From Bacteroidota bacterium (lineage in GTDB: Bacteria > Bacteroidota > Bacteroidia > Sphingobacteriales > Sphingobacteriaceae), in the NCBI GenBank assembly GCA_023450085.1, contig JAEXHI010000030.1, forward strand, positions 62,001-126,000: 64,000 nt of DNA, given 5' to 3'. Position 1 is the first letter of the stretch. Every line of letters starts with the position of its first letter. The position numbers were made by a program, and so were the translations under genes. Positions 27,693 through 37,878 of the stretch are shown here, piece after piece. Below the pieces are notes generated by a model that was not told where the DNA came from, did no database searches, and saw nothing but the letters and a program-made list of their open reading frames with translations.

Positions 27693-29573
27693 ATGAAAAA
27701 ACTACTCCTCTTTTTTATTTTCCTCAACTGTAGCTTAATAGCTACAGCACAGACTATTATTTACGTAGATAGTGCGGCCACGGGCAGCAATAACGGAAAC
27801 AATTGGGTTAATGCTTATACAGATTTACAAAGTGCAATCGATAGAATCCACTTATTTACAAATAATACCACAACTTTTGAAGTTAGATTGGCTAAAGGTA
27901 CTTACCAACCTTCAAAGAAATATGGCAACTTTTACGCTTACGTATTTTCTCGTGGCGGCATAAAATTATATGGAGGATATAATGCTAGCAATGGCAGCAG
28001 AGATATTTTGTCCAATCAGACCGTTTTAGATGGAGGCACCCTTGGTACTGCAGCCAACGATGTGCAAAATACAAGAACAGAACACTTATTGGTAATTGCG
28101 GGAATTACAGTTTTGGCAAATGCGATAGAAATTGATGGACTCACTTTTACTGGCGGTACTGGCGCAACCTACCAAAACGATGATCATCCATCATTTACTG
28201 TGAACGGTTTAGAAATTCTTGCGATGTACGGCGGTGCCATTTACCTCAGTGAAGTAGGCAATACCATTACCATTAACCGCTGCAAATTTCTTAAAAACTA
28301 CGCCGCTCGCGGCGGAGCCATTTATACTTACAAAAGTAATCCTACCGTAAATAATTGCCTGTTTGTAGAAAACTCCATTTTTGTGCCCTGTTCGGGTTTC
28401 CAATGTCTCGGTACGGTTTTCACTACTTTAGGGGGTGCAGTCATCAATGAAAGTGGCAAACTAGTCATCAACAATTCAGTATTTCAGCGCAATAGTGCTG
28501 CAGGCATCGGTGGCGCCATTGCAACCGTGGGTGAAAATCAAACCACTTTAGAAATTAACAATTGTATTTTTTACCAAAATGCAGCGGTTACTGGTGCAGG
28601 GCTATACCATAACGCGGGCAGCGCTAAAATTATCAATAGCTTATTTACTGATCAAAGAACCAATGGAGGTAGAGGCGCTGTGGATGGGAGACCTGTAGAA
28701 GTATCAAACAGCATTTTATGGAAGCATGATTTTGGAGGTGTAAGTGGCGCTACACTGCTGGCAGATGAAGCCACCGTAAGCAACAGTTTGGTAGAAGGTG
28801 GTCATGCCGGTACGGGGAATATAAATACAAACCCACTATTTTTCAATATAAGTGATGCTGTTGGCCTCGATAAAATTTGGGGCACAGCCGATGATGGTTT
28901 GCGGTTAAGCTCTAACTCTCCTGCCCTCAACGCTGGCAACAATGCCAAAATTCCTGCTGGCATTACCACCGATATTACCGGCAACGCCCGAATAGTGAAT
29001 GGAACGGTAGATATGGGACCTTATGAGCGCCCACTGCTAGACCCTTTACCTGTCAGTTTTGATAAATTCACTGCGTTGTTACAGGACAATCATGTAAAAT
29101 TAGATTGGAATACTCATTCGGAACAAAACAATGAAGCTTTTATCATTTACCACAGCACAGATGGTGTAGCTTACACCGAAATCGCCAAACAAGCGAGTAA
29201 AGGCAATGGTGCAAATCACTACACCGCATTGCACAGTACTCCAGCCCATGGAATTAACTATTATCGCCTAAAGCAGCAAGATTTTGATGGTACTGTGACC
29301 ACACTCGATGACCAAGCAGTCAATTTCTCGTTGCAAAGCATAGCGGTAAAAGCTTGGCCAAATCCAGTGACCCGAATATTAAAAATCGCCTTTATGCCTA
29401 ATCAATATCAACAGATTAAACTCATAGATATCAATGGCAAAATCTTACAAGAATTAGCCATTGGGACCAAAGATTACGAAACTGCTTTGGACATGGGCAG
29501 CTATCCAAAAGGGATATACATCTTAGCGCTCAGTGGTAATAATGGTCGCCAATTCCTCAAAATACTGAAATAG
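27693..29573 (+). CDS. Beta-helix (choice-of-anchor Q) surface protein with T9SS sorting domain
   Basis: A 626-residue secreted protein from ATG 27693, chosen because MKKLLLFFIFLNCSLIATAQ is a clean signal peptide; the frame is open 13 codons further upstream. Residues ~25-430 are parallel beta-helix repeats of the pectate-lyase-like / choice-of-anchor Q type (GGAIY, INRCKFLKN, NNCLFVENS, NSPALNAGNN, VDMGPYE). The C-terminal ~75 residues (AWPNPVTRILKI to QFLKILK) form a type A T9SS sorting domain, so it should leave the cell through the type IX system and be anchored or released. No catalytic residues are evident; adhesin or polysaccharide binding is possible. Confidence 0.85.
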   Translation: MKKLLLFFIFLNCSLIATAQTIIYVDSAATGSNNGNNWVNAYTDLQSAIDRIHLFTNNTTTFEVRLAKGTYQPSKKYGNFYAYVFSRGGIKLYGGYNASNGSRDILSNQTVLDGGTLGTAANDVQNTRTEHLLVIAGITVLANAIEIDGLTFTGGTGATYQNDDHPSFTVNGLEILAMYGGAIYLSEVGNTITINRCKFLKNYAARGGAIYTYKSNPTVNNCLFVENSIFVPCSGFQCLGTVFTTLGGAVINESGKLVINNSVFQRNSAAGIGGAIATVGENQTTLEINNCIFYQNAAVTGAGLYHNAGSAKIINSLFTDQRTNGGRGAVDGRPVEVSNSILWKHDFGGVSGATLLADEATVSNSLVEGGHAGTGNINTNPLFFNISDAVGLDKIWGTADDGLRLSSNSPALNAGNNAKIPAGITTDITGNARIVNGTVDMGPYERPLLDPLPVSFDKFTALLQDNHVKLDWNTHSEQNNEAFIIYHSTDGVAYTEIAKQASKGNGANHYTALHSTPAHGINYYRLKQQDFDGTVTTLDDQAVNFSLQSIAVKAWPNPVTRILKIAFMPNQYQQIKLIDINGKILQELAIGTKDYETALDMGSYPKGIYILALSGNNGRQFLKILK

Positions 29574-29781
29574 CATTGCTATCTGCATTCATTCACCTAC
29601 TCTCATTCGAAAAAGATGAGAAAAAGATAAGCTAAAGGGTATCTGGACAGCTTTTTGAACGTATATTACAGCCAAATCTACAGAGCTGAGAAGGATTAAA
29701 CATCAAATCTATAATTGCCTTACTTTTGATTGAGATTTGATTCAAAGTACTTGTTAGATTTTTAACGTAGGATTAGCTTGT

Positions 29782-30294
29782 ATGCAAGAAAAAAATTTAA
29801 AACGCCTTAGAGTTTCTATAGTAGTTGTACCCTCAATAATATTTTTAACGTCGCTTACTCAGGTCGCTTTCACTAATGAAGCCTCAGAGGGGATAGCTGT
29901 GAATCAATCTTATTTTGTATTCTTAGGCGGTCCTTTTATCATTTTAGGGGGCGCTACATTCGAGTGGCTAACATGGATGGCCAACCCTTTAGCCCTTTTT
30001 GCGATTATATTTTTCTTAACGACCACCAGGGCAAAAAACCTATCTAGTCCAAGCTTTATACCCAACGACTGGATTTTCATATCATCCATAGCTGCTGCTC
30101 TTACTGCTTGGCAATTTAGCCTTTGGAAAGAAGTAATGAAATCGGAAAGTGGCGCCATGGGCGACATTTTAAGTTTAAATGCTGGTTATTGGCTTTGGGC
30201 TACTAGTATCTTGTTACTAGCGGTAGGTATTATTGTATATTTTGTGCTGTTAAGAAGGTTTTTGGCAAGTAAAGCGGAAGTTATTAAAGGTTGA
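29782..30294 (+). CDS. Four-helix integral membrane protein of unknown function
   Basis: A 170-residue protein with four predicted membrane helices (about residues 10-27, 43-82 as a hydrophobic pair, 96-113 and 137-158). I recognise no family. It stands alone between a T9SS cargo gene and a convergent rhomboid gene, with 208 bp upstream and 115 bp downstream, and its short loops leave no room for an enzymatic domain. Confidence 0.6.
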   Translation: MQEKNLKRLRVSIVVVPSIIFLTSLTQVAFTNEASEGIAVNQSYFVFLGGPFIILGGATFEWLTWMANPLALFAIIFFLTTTRAKNLSSPSFIPNDWIFISSIAAALTAWQFSLWKEVMKSESGAMGDILSLNAGYWLWATSILLLAVGIIVYFVLLRRFLASKAEVIKG

Positions 30295-30409
30295 CAAGTG
30301 TAGTTGGTTTTGGTTGGTGATAACACCAACCAAAGGGGAAGATTGATTATATCGTTGATGTTGCTTTTTATTATCACTAAAATTGATTTCACTTAACGCA
30401 AATAAACAC

Positions 30410-31978
30410 TTAAACCGATTTAGAGTTTTTGGTTTCAACTTTTCGTTTTAGGGCTGGAGACAAAATTATTCCAATCATAAAACCACTTAAAAGCCCCCCA
30501 ATATGTGCCGCGTTGTCAACCCCTCCCGTCAACCCCATAAGCAAATTAAAACCGATAAAAACTAACGTGCTTATTAAAAAAAATGATCTCGTTGAGCCCT
30601 TTCCATAAACTTTAGTTAAAAGCAAAGCCAAAAAAATCCCGTAAAGTCCGAATATAGCGCCAGAAGCACCAACACTTACGGTTTCGTCATACCACCAAAT
30701 GCTTGCAACACTTGATAAAATTCCAGCTGTTAAATATATCAATGTATATCTTATCTTCCCTAAAAGCGGTTCTAGGAAAATCCCCACAAACAAAAGTCCG
30801 TACATGTTGGCCAGTAAATGCATTAGTCCACCGTGTAGAAATGTACTCGTAAGTAAGCGCCACCATTGCCCATTTGTTGTTAAAGGTTTAAAATTAGCTC
30901 CCCAGTTTAACAAATCATGTCCTTTGAAAAAAATAAAGCCCAAACCCACTACCACCATTAGCAGAAAAATCCCGACGTTAAGGTAAATAAGTATAGGTGT
31001 AATAAAGTAACCTTCTTTAGGTTTTAAGAAATCAAAAAACGCTCTGATTTCTTTCTGTGCTACTGTATCGGGCTTGCCGGCCTTTATTCTTTTAAGTTGC
31101 TTTTTGTTAATTTTTGGAATGAGCGACATGATAAGCCAAGCCAATGACCCAATAAGACTCGAAACAAAAACCCATTGCAACTTTTTTCCATTTCTTGCAC
31201 CAAAGGGTTCATTAATTCCTATTAAAATTATCTCATTTGCTTTGTAGTTTGGATTGTTCCTGACCGCCTCAATATACCCTTCTTTGTCGTCAGAGTTTCC
31301 AATTCTGTCTAAATACACAAACTTCGAAACGTCTTTATGATCAAAATCCTTTTGACTTCTCTCTGCAAATTCCTGATATTTTTTCTCTTTTTCTTGCCGC
31401 TCAAGTCGATTATTAATTGATTCATGATATGCAATGCCCAACCAAGCCAATGGCTCGTTATTTAAAGTATCATTTTTATTTTCAAAAATTGGCATTGCAA
31501 CGTAGATGTGCATATTAAAATTCTCACCGTGCTTGCCACCTACTTCAAATTCCGAATGAGTTCCAATAGCTTTTTTGTTAATGTAGTATGTCTTTAAAGA
31601 ATAGTATTTTGTTGGTGCTGATTTGCTGATTTCCTTAATGGAATTTAGTGCCGTAAGTTTTCCCGTAGCTGTTACAATATACTTTTGTGCAATTATCAAT
31701 GGAATTATTAAAGCAAGCAAAGCTATAAAACTGTAAAAGTCCCGCCAATTTCCGCTTTTTGCGTCAAGGTCTAAAACTTTAAATTTGGGTCGTAAGAAAA
31801 ACAAAATTGCTAGACTAGCAAGCACGGTAGGAATAGCAAAATTTGTAATGACCTCTTTTATTGAGAAGAAATTAAGTTCAATAAAAACGATCCAATGAAC
31901 TAAGGTGTACCCTACTATCAGTCCAATAAGTGTAAGAATGAAGGGTTTAAAAACATAGTTCAATTTTTCTATCATCAT
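30410..31978 (-). CDS. Rhomboid family intramembrane serine protease with large N-terminal region
   Basis: A 522-residue membrane protein from ATG 31978 (MMIEKLNYVFKPF); the frame could start 17 codons upstream at 32029. The C-terminal ~180 residues are a rhomboid domain: WWRLLTSTFLHGGLMHLLAN holds the conserved HxxxN oxyanion residues, SVGASGAIFG has the catalytic serine, and AAHIGGLLSGF the catalytic histidine. The N-terminal half has three membrane helices and then a ~140-residue soluble domain before another helix, which makes the protein much longer than a minimal rhomboid. Rhomboids cleave membrane proteins within the bilayer; the substrate is unknown. A promoter lies at 32130-32160. 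Confidence 0.9.
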   Translation of the reverse strand: MMIEKLNYVFKPFILTLIGLIVGYTLVHWIVFIELNFFSIKEVITNFAIPTVLASLAILFFLRPKFKVLDLDAKSGNWRDFYSFIALLALIIPLIIAQKYIVTATGKLTALNSIKEISKSAPTKYYSLKTYYINKKAIGTHSEFEVGGKHGENFNMHIYVAMPIFENKNDTLNNEPLAWLGIAYHESINNRLERQEKEKKYQEFAERSQKDFDHKDVSKFVYLDRIGNSDDKEGYIEAVRNNPNYKANEIILIGINEPFGARNGKKLQWVFVSSLIGSLAWLIMSLIPKINKKQLKRIKAGKPDTVAQKEIRAFFDFLKPKEGYFITPILIYLNVGIFLLMVVVGLGFIFFKGHDLLNWGANFKPLTTNGQWWRLLTSTFLHGGLMHLLANMYGLLFVGIFLEPLLGKIRYTLIYLTAGILSSVASIWWYDETVSVGASGAIFGLYGIFLALLLTKVYGKGSTRSFFLISTLVFIGFNLLMGLTGGVDNAAHIGGLLSGFMIGIILSPALKRKVETKNSKSV

Positions 31979-32365
31979 GGTGTCACAGTTGTATTCTGGT
32001 CGAAAACTAATCTCCATACGCCATATCATAGCGCTTCTCCATCTAGATATGGTGGCCTTATAAAACTTTACTTGAAACGCTATAATTAATTCAACTGAGA
32101 AGATCGAGCCTAAGAATATTTAGATGATACAATTATAAACGAAGGTGTTGAAATTTGCAAGCTTTTGCGAACAAGGAATAAAGAGCAAAGATTAAAGATT
32201 TCATAATGCCAAATTACAGATCCATAGACCTTAAAACTTACGGTTACTGTAAAACGGTTACGTGAACGATTTAAATACTTCTTCCTTGAAAGAGATGATA
32301 AAAAGAGCCTTTAACCTTCGCTAATTTCTTTACAGCTATTTTTTAAAATCTCTTTTTCGAAGATT
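31979..32365. other. Intergenic region upstream of the rhomboid gene
   Basis: About 390 bp holding the rhomboid promoter (32130-32160) and the downstream side of the DUF4272 gene. Only weak inverted repeats are visible near 32290-32360, and no gene. Confidence 0.5.
32130..32160 (-). promoter_or_regulatory. Promoter of the rhomboid gene
   Basis: Minus strand: TTG, 20-bp spacer, TATAATTG. The block GCAAATTTCAACACCTTCG between the boxes is nearly the same as in the promoter at 34759-34789, with only two differences over 26 bp. Confidence 0.6.
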
Positions 32366-33058
32366 CTATGTATCCGTACTAACATCATCCCAATCTTCGG
32401 CATAATAGGTAAGCCAATTTATGGCATAGTGCCTTTCCATGACAACACTCGAATCCAATTTTGCTGGCATTGGTTGGTTATTTAAACCTGCATTTCTTGT
32501 AGCCCAATGAAGTCGATACATTAAGTCTGAAGCATCGAGGATTTCGGTAGTAGAGCGAACCGCAGCAGTTTCGATAAAGTCTTTCGGATCAGCAAAAAGC
32601 TCAGGGAGCCTCGCCATAATTTCACTTACTGCTATCTGTGCGGTTGGTAATTTCAATTGATCTACCTTTTGGATTGACCAAAGCAAAAGCCAAATAGCTT
32701 CGGAACGCCACAAGATATTGATCGCTTCTTGTTCTGTGAGCTGATCTTTTTGGTACAGGACCTTTTCTTCTGGCGAAACTTTATTCCAAAGCTGGTGGTT
32801 TTTTAAAAAGTCAATGACGGCTTCTTTTTCATCAGGAACTTCCGAAAGAAATGCCAAATAGACCAGAATTAAGATGCGCTCGGCGATTTCCTGCCCCGTT
32901 CTAATCTTTACCTCACTTTCTTCTTCTATTAAGGGCAAATGCGCTATAAACGGAATGTTTTTTGACTTTAACAGTTTTTCCGTTTCCTTTTTTCGCTGCT
33001 CAGCAGTTTTGGGACCGTTGTTTTCGCTTTGCTTTTTAAAAAAATCGAATATCCCCAT
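32366..33058 (-). CDS. DUF4272 domain-containing protein
   Basis: A 230-residue soluble protein matching the DUF4272 family from about residue 15 to its end: RTGQEIAERILILVYLA, ILWRSEAIWLLLWSI, LMYRLHWATRN and the very typical terminal block RHYAINWLTYYAEDWDDVSTDT. The function of the family is unknown. There is no signal peptide. It stands alone, 155 bp after the start of the TPR gene's 3' end and 387 bp before the rhomboid start, so it is probably monocistronic. Confidence 0.85.
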   Translation of the reverse strand: MGIFDFFKKQSENNGPKTAEQRKKETEKLLKSKNIPFIAHLPLIEEESEVKIRTGQEIAERILILVYLAFLSEVPDEKEAVIDFLKNHQLWNKVSPEEKVLYQKDQLTEQEAINILWRSEAIWLLLWSIQKVDQLKLPTAQIAVSEIMARLPELFADPKDFIETAAVRSTTEILDASDLMYRLHWATRNAGLNNQPMPAKLDSSVVMERHYAINWLTYYAEDWDDVSTDT

Positions 33059-33212
33059 GGTTTTAGTATTATTCTATGTCTGGCCTTAGATTATTTTAAT
33101 GTTGTATTACCATTAAAACCTCATTATCAAAATATAAACAAGTAGCTAAACCATAACAAATCAATTATCATACCTTAGCCCTCATAAAACGTTTATAAAT
33201 TTTACGTTTAGC

Positions 33213-34139
33213 TTAAGTACCCCTTTTCAGCTTTCTCCTTATCAAGACTGCTATACCTATCATTATTAAAATAATTAAAACCGTAGCGAGATAATAGTTA
33301 GGTGTTGAACTTGGTTCTGACTTTATTATCTTTTTGGTTCTATCCACCTTCATCCCCTGCTTTTGATATTTAGCTGCTTCAATAATTCTTCTATCACTCA
33401 ATTCAGAATCAAAACCGTAGGTTTTTGCCAATTGATAAATCTTTATGGCCTCCTTAAAATTATTGACTAAAAAGGCAATATTTCCTAGATCAAAGAGTAA
33501 TGTTGCTACAATGGCATCTTTAGGCTTAACAAAGGTGTTTCTCTCGTTGAGCTGATAATACAGGGCATTAAAAAGGTCATAAAGTTGTTCTTCATTGTAA
33601 GTGCTATATGGAATGTCCCCATCACCAAATTCAGTTTTCAACAAGAATAGGCTATTGACATGGCTCTCTCCTTTTATTTTTGCCTCCAAAATATTAACGT
33701 GAATCCACTCGGAACTATGATGTGAATCTGGATCAATCTTTACAGCGCGTTTAATCCAAAATAGTGCCTTTTCATTTTGCCCACTGAGTTCATATGCCGT
33801 ACCCAAGTTAGAAGCTGTAGAATAACGCCCAGGATGGAATAATTCAATTTCATGATAAATTTTAATCGCTTCTTGATAACGCCCCAAGAAAATGAGGACT
33901 AAACCTTTATCCGATAAATAAGCTACTTCGTTAGTAGCTTTATACAAACTATCCATCCTTAGCAAAGTAGCCTCCAGTTCCTTACGATCTACTTTATGTC
34001 CATAAGGCACATTTCTAACGGGATCTTCATATAAAAAACTAGCATCAGCAAGTTCAAGAAAGTCACCATTTATACACGCGGAGACTTGATGACAAACGCT
34101 TATAGCAAAAATAAGTGCAAGTATATATTTTCTCATCAT
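33213..34139 (-). CDS. Tetratricopeptide repeat protein with C-terminal membrane anchor
   Basis: A 308-residue protein. A signal peptide (1-22, ending VSA/C) may be a lipoprotein signal, since Cys22 directly follows. TPR units are visible at ~70-160 (YLSDKGLVLIFLGRYQEAIK, ASNLGTAYELSGQNEKALFW) and ~208-240 (FDLGNIAFLVNNFKEAIKIY). A single membrane helix at ~282-300 (LATVLIILIMIGIAVLI) is followed by a basic tail RRKLKRGT. TPR domains bind other proteins; a partner is not indicated. It begins 19 bp after the stop of the membrane-protein gene at 34159-34707, so the two form an operon. Confidence 0.75.
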   Translation of the reverse strand: MMRKYILALIFAISVCHQVSACINGDFLELADASFLYEDPVRNVPYGHKVDRKELEATLLRMDSLYKATNEVAYLSDKGLVLIFLGRYQEAIKIYHEIELFHPGRYSTASNLGTAYELSGQNEKALFWIKRAVKIDPDSHHSSEWIHVNILEAKIKGESHVNSLFLLKTEFGDGDIPYSTYNEEQLYDLFNALYYQLNERNTFVKPKDAIVATLLFDLGNIAFLVNNFKEAIKIYQLAKTYGFDSELSDRRIIEAAKYQKQGMKVDRTKKIIKSEPSSTPNYYLATVLIILIMIGIAVLIRRKLKRGT

Positions 34140-34158
34140 CTGAATAATTAAAAATAAG

Positions 34159-34707
34159 TTAGAAGTTTTCGCCCATTAGCAACGTCAAAATGATACCCAG
34201 TAACAAGAGAATCCATATCATAGACCCCAATATTAACAAGATCAATTGTCGGGTATTAAAGGAATTTTGTTCAATCACGTTTAAACCAACGGTGTGCTGC
34301 CGTGCAAAGTCGAAAGCTCTAAACGCAGGGATTAAAAACACCACATTCAAAAGAGAAACTAGAAGAAATGGTAGAGGGAGACAAGAAAATAGACTACAAA
34401 CAATAAATCCGACAAACATCAAAACAGGGGAATAATGATGTAAATAGCCTTGTCGCTTAGCATAGCGCAATACTCTACTAAACAAGAGAGGTAAGAATAT
34501 GATATTAAATACCGTTCTTACTGCAGGTAATATGTTGAGGTTTTCTTTTTGACCGAAAAACCGCCAAGCTTTGTACACCCACCACACTTGATAAAGACCA
34601 AAGGTTACAAGACATAACAAAATGGTCTTGTTTGAACCTATCAGATACTGTGTTTCTATGCCAGTTTCTTCCTGATCCACGTTAAAGGCCTTGCTTTGGT
34701 TTTCCAT
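34159..34707 (-). CDS. Membrane protein, DUF4234-like
   Basis: A 182-residue protein with about four membrane helices (~27-45, 65-80, 95-128, 155-177). The segment LCLVTFGLYQVWWVYKAWRF resembles the start of DUF4234-type small membrane proteins, in which a charged WxYK segment follows the first helix, but the match is weak. It is the first gene of a two-gene operon with the TPR protein, transcribed from the promoter at 34759-34789. The role is unknown. Confidence 0.65.
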   Translation of the reverse strand: MENQSKAFNVDQEETGIETQYLIGSNKTILLCLVTFGLYQVWWVYKAWRFFGQKENLNILPAVRTVFNIIFLPLLFSRVLRYAKRQGYLHHYSPVLMFVGFIVCSLFSCLPLPFLLVSLLNVVFLIPAFRAFDFARQHTVGLNVIEQNSFNTRQLILLILGSMIWILLLLGIILTLLMGENF

Positions 34708-35121
34708 GATATTGTAGGCAGCGTTTAGAAGATATAGATTGAGAAATTAATTTAATTGCCAAGATAAACGAAGGCTTTGAAATTTGCAAATAGATTGGTT
34801 TGTTCGGTGTTTGGTTTTTTAGTTGTTTGGGCGTAAGAAACCTCTCCCTAACCCTTCCGAAAAATCGGAACAGGTAATCCTTAAAAAGGAGAGGGAAACC
34901 GTATGCGTCAAGATTCCTGCGAGTTTTCGTAAATAGGTGACAAGAACCTTATTTAACTAGACCTGATTGTAACGAAAATCCCGCAGCCGAGTGCAACGAG
35001 GAGAGGAATTGTAGTGCAAAGCAGGACTAACGTTAATTGAAAAACAGGTATTGATCTTCAAAATATCCAATATTATTATTCTAAATACTAATAGCTAAAA
35101 CTAAATACCGAATTTTGAGCA
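34708..35121. other. Intergenic region with promoter and inverted repeat
   Basis: A 414-bp divergent intergenic region. It holds the promoter of the membrane/TPR operon (34759-34789) and a REP-like inverted repeat (34837-34899: GAAACCTCTCCC ... GGAGAGGGAAAC with an inner CCTTCCGA / TCGGAA). No reading frame of note. Confidence 0.6.
34759..34789 (-). promoter_or_regulatory. Promoter of the membrane/TPR operon
   Basis: Minus strand: TTTG, CAAATTTCAAAGCCTTCGTT spacer, TATCTTGG. It is nearly identical in spacer and boxes to the rhomboid promoter at 32130-32160, about 52 bp before the ATG at 34707. Confidence 0.6.
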
Positions 35122-35823
35122 ATGGATACAATACCAAGCGTATTTAATTGGAGTGGCGGGAAAGACAGTTGTTTAGCGCTACATCACATTTTGCAACGTC
35201 AACGTTTCGAAGTAAAGTGCCTACTTACCACTTTAAATGATGCCTACAATCGGGTGAGCATGCATGGCGTACGCGAAAGTCTGTTAGTGCAACAAGCCAA
35301 TAGCTTAGGAATTCCCTTGCATCAGGTTCGGCTGCCAGAATTGCCAGATATGGACACTTATGAGCAAGAGATGAATAAACATTTAACACAGCTCAAAGCA
35401 GAAGGTATTACCCACGCCATATTTGGAGATTTATTTTTAGCCGATTTGAAAAGCTACCGAGAAAGCAAACTTGCAGAAATAGGCTTAACTGCTGAATTTC
35501 CTTTATGGGAAAGAGATACGAGGGAAGTTTTAAAAGAATTCATTTCGTTGGGTTACCGAACCATTGTTGTTTGCACCCAGCAAGGTCTTGAAGATTTTTG
35601 CGGTCGCATTATAGATGAGCGTTTCATCGAAGATCTTCCGGCAGGCATAGACCCATGCGGCGAGAATGGAGAGTTTCACACTTTCGTATTTGATGGGCCA
35701 TTATTTAAAAAGCCGGTTAATTTTAGTTTAGGAGAGAAAATATTCAAGACTTTTCCCGCGCCTCAAGGTGAAAATCCACAGGGATATTGGTACATAGATC
35801 TGCTAGAAATAGCTCCAGAGTAA
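35122..35823 (+). CDS. Dph6-like ATP-pyrophosphatase (diphthine--ammonia ligase family)
   Basis: A 233-residue cytoplasmic protein of the adenine-nucleotide alpha hydrolase fold. SGGKDSC at residues 11-17 is the PP-loop that binds ATP. HGVRESLLVQQANSLGIPL, FGDLFLADLKSYRE, and DPCGENGEFHTFVFDGP are the signature blocks of the Dph6/MJ0570 family. In eukaryotes and archaea the enzyme amidates diphthine on elongation factor 2; bacteria lack diphthamide, so the bacterial substrate is unknown. It stands upstream of aspS on the same strand with a 92-bp gap that contains an aspS promoter candidate. Confidence 0.88.
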   Translation: MDTIPSVFNWSGGKDSCLALHHILQRQRFEVKCLLTTLNDAYNRVSMHGVRESLLVQQANSLGIPLHQVRLPELPDMDTYEQEMNKHLTQLKAEGITHAIFGDLFLADLKSYRESKLAEIGLTAEFPLWERDTREVLKEFISLGYRTIVVCTQQGLEDFCGRIIDERFIEDLPAGIDPCGENGEFHTFVFDGPLFKKPVNFSLGEKIFKTFPAPQGENPQGYWYIDLLEIAPE

Positions 35824-35915
35824 ACAATTTTAATCTGCTTGCGGGTTAAATCTAAAATCGTAAATCTAAAATCGACAATCAATTCGTATTTTTGCCGCTT
35901 AAACATGAAATAAAT

Positions 35916-37667
35916 ATGTTAAGAACAACTACTTGCGGTGCTTTGAGCCTTGAAAATTTAGGCGAAAATGTAACCTTGTGCGGCTGGATGCAAAACTCTA
36001 GGGATTTGGGCGGAATGACTTTTATAGACATTCGCGATCGTTATGGAATTACCCAATTGGTATTTAACATGAACGATAATGCCGATTTGTGCCAGCAAGC
36101 TCGTGAACTTGGTCGCGAATACGTGATTAAAGTAACCGGCGTAGTGGTTGAGCGTACCAATAAAAATAAAGAAATTCCAACTGGGGATATCGAAATTAAA
36201 GTGGCTTCTTTAGAAATTTTGAATGCCGCCAAATTACCTCCTTTCCTAATTGCAGACGAAACTGACGGTGGCGACGATCTACGCATGAAATATCGTTACT
36301 TGGATTTACGTCGTAACCCGGTACGTAACAACATGGTATTGCGTCATAAAATGGCACAATCGGTACGCAGGTATTTAGATCGTTTGGATTTTATTGAGGT
36401 AGAAACACCTGTTTTAATTAAATCTACACCAGAAGGTGCCCGCGACTTTGTGGTGCCTAGCCGTATGAACGCTGGCGAGTTTTATGCTTTGCCACAATCG
36501 CCACAAACCTTTAAGCAATTATTGATGGTTTCTGGTTTCGATAGGTATTTCCAAATTGTGAAGTGCTTTAGAGACGAGGATTTACGTGCAGATAGACAAC
36601 CTGAGTTTACACAGATCGACTGCGAGATGTCGTTTGTAGAGCAAGAGGACATTTTGAATGTTTTCGAGGGACTGATTAGAACTTTGTTCAAAGAAATTAA
36701 AGGAATTGATTTACCTGAGGTACCTCGTATGCAATACAGCGATGCGATGCGTTTATATGGATCTGATAAGCCAGATACACGTTTCGAGATGCTTTTTGTA
36801 GAGTTAAACGATATCGTAAAAGGTAAAGATTTTGCTGTTTTTGATCATGCAGAATTGGTAGTAGGCATTAACGCTAAAGGTTGTGCGCATTACACCCGTA
36901 AGCAGTTAGATGAGCTAACGGATTTTGTGAAACGTCCGCAAATTGGTGCTACTGGTCTGATTTATCTACGCCACAACGAAGACGGTTCTTTAAAATCGTC
37001 GGTGGATAAATTCTATAACGAAGAGGAACTGAAAAAATGGTCGGCAGCGTTACAAACCGAACCGGGTGACTTAGTGCTGGTTTTAGCTGGCGCAGTGAAA
37101 GAAAAGGTTCAAAAACAGATGAACGAATTGCGTTTAGAAATGGGTTCTCGTTTAGGCTTACGTGATAAAAATAAGTTCTCGGCACTTTGGGTACTAGATT
37201 TCCCGCTGTTAGAATGGGACGAAGAATCTGAGCGTTACCATGCCATGCACCATCCATTTACTTCACCAAAACCAGAAGATATTGCCCTATTAGACACCAA
37301 ACCTGGTGAGGTAAGGGCCAATGCTTACGACATGGTATTGAACGGCACCGAAATTGGTGGTGGCTCTATCCGTATCCATGATAAAGAAACACAGGCTTTA
37401 ATGTTTAAACATTTAGGTTTTAGCGATGAAGAGGCACAAAAACAATTCGGTTTCTTATTAGATGCTTTTGAATATGGTGCTCCTCCGCATGGCGGATTGG
37501 CTTTTGGCTTTGACCGCTTATGTTCATTGTTTGCTGGTTTGGATAGCATCCGCGATGTGATTGCTTTCCCTAAAAATAACTCAGGCCGCGATGTAATGAT
37601 TGATAGTCCTAGCACTATTGATGATAAGCAATTAAAAGAATTGAAGATTAGTACTGTTGGTAGTTAG
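35916..37667 (+). CDS. aspS: Aspartyl-tRNA synthetase
   Basis: A 583-residue class II aminoacyl-tRNA synthetase from ATG 35916; the frame also runs upstream to a TTG, but [12 protein letters not shown] is the usual N-terminus. An OB-fold anticodon domain (1-110) is followed by the catalytic domain with motif 2 [18 protein letters not shown] and motif 3 [10 protein letters not shown], and the bacterial GAD insertion in between (~290-420). It charges tRNA-Asp with aspartate. Length is normal for the bacterial type. A -7 box TATTTTTG at 35887-35894 lies just upstream. A terminator (37703-37746) follows. Confidence 0.96.
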   Translation: MLRTTTCGALSLENLGENVTLCGWMQNSRDLGGMTFIDIRDRYGITQLVFNMNDNADLCQQARELGREYVIKVTGVVVERTNKNKEIPTGDIEIKVASLEILNAAKLPPFLIADETDGGDDLRMKYRYLDLRRNPVRNNMVLRHKMAQSVRRYLDRLDFIEVETPVLIKSTPEGARDFVVPSRMNAGEFYALPQSPQTFKQLLMVSGFDRYFQIVKCFRDEDLRADRQPEFTQIDCEMSFVEQEDILNVFEGLIRTLFKEIKGIDLPEVPRMQYSDAMRLYGSDKPDTRFEMLFVELNDIVKGKDFAVFDHAELVVGINAKGCAHYTRKQLDELTDFVKRPQIGATGLIYLRHNEDGSLKSSVDKFYNEEELKKWSAALQTEPGDLVLVLAGAVKEKVQKQMNELRLEMGSRLGLRDKNKFSALWVLDFPLLEWDEESERYHAMHHPFTSPKPEDIALLDTKPGEVRANAYDMVLNGTEIGGGSIRIHDKETQALMFKHLGFSDEEAQKQFGFLLDAFEYGAPPHGGLAFGFDRLCSLFAGLDSIRDVIAFPKNNSGRDVMIDSPSTIDDKQLKELKISTVGS

Positions 37668-37702
37668 CAGCTTGCCAATTTCCAGTTAATAGTTTTCAAA
37701 AC

Positions 37703-37746
37703 GCATAAAAAATAAGGGCCTCGATGTAATCGGGGCTTTTTTATGC
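37703..37746 (+). terminator. Terminator of aspS
   Basis: Long hairpin: GCATAAAAAA ... TTTTTTATGC with an inner stem GCCTCGAT / ATCGGGGC (one G-U pair). The T-run follows the GC-rich stem on the plus strand. Confidence 0.8.
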
Positions 37747-37753
37747 ACTCTGC

Positions 37754-37852
37754 CGTCATTTCGAGCGTAGTCGAGAAATCTTTGAAATTGTCTTTGCAAC
37801 ATAAAAGATTTCTCTCCCGAAAATTCGGGACTACGCTGCAGTCGAAATGACG
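37754..37852. repeat. REP-like inverted repeat
   Basis: GTCATTTCGA-GCGTAGTC-GAGAAATCTTT on the left pairs with its complement on the right, with a small inner hairpin CCCGAA / TTCGGG in the right arm. It resembles the common intergenic REP family of Bacteroidota; related sequences occur here at 49267-49387, 50560-50595 and 63928-63951. Confidence 0.8.
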
Positions 37853-37878
37853 AGGTGCCGTAATGAATGCAAAAAATA

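Noticed and set aside
34837..34899. CTCTCCC / GGAGAGG repeat considered as a third copy of the 27.1-27.4 kb element
   Set aside because: Only the short GGAGAGGG word is shared; the loop and flanks do not match, so it is better grouped with the REP-like repeats.
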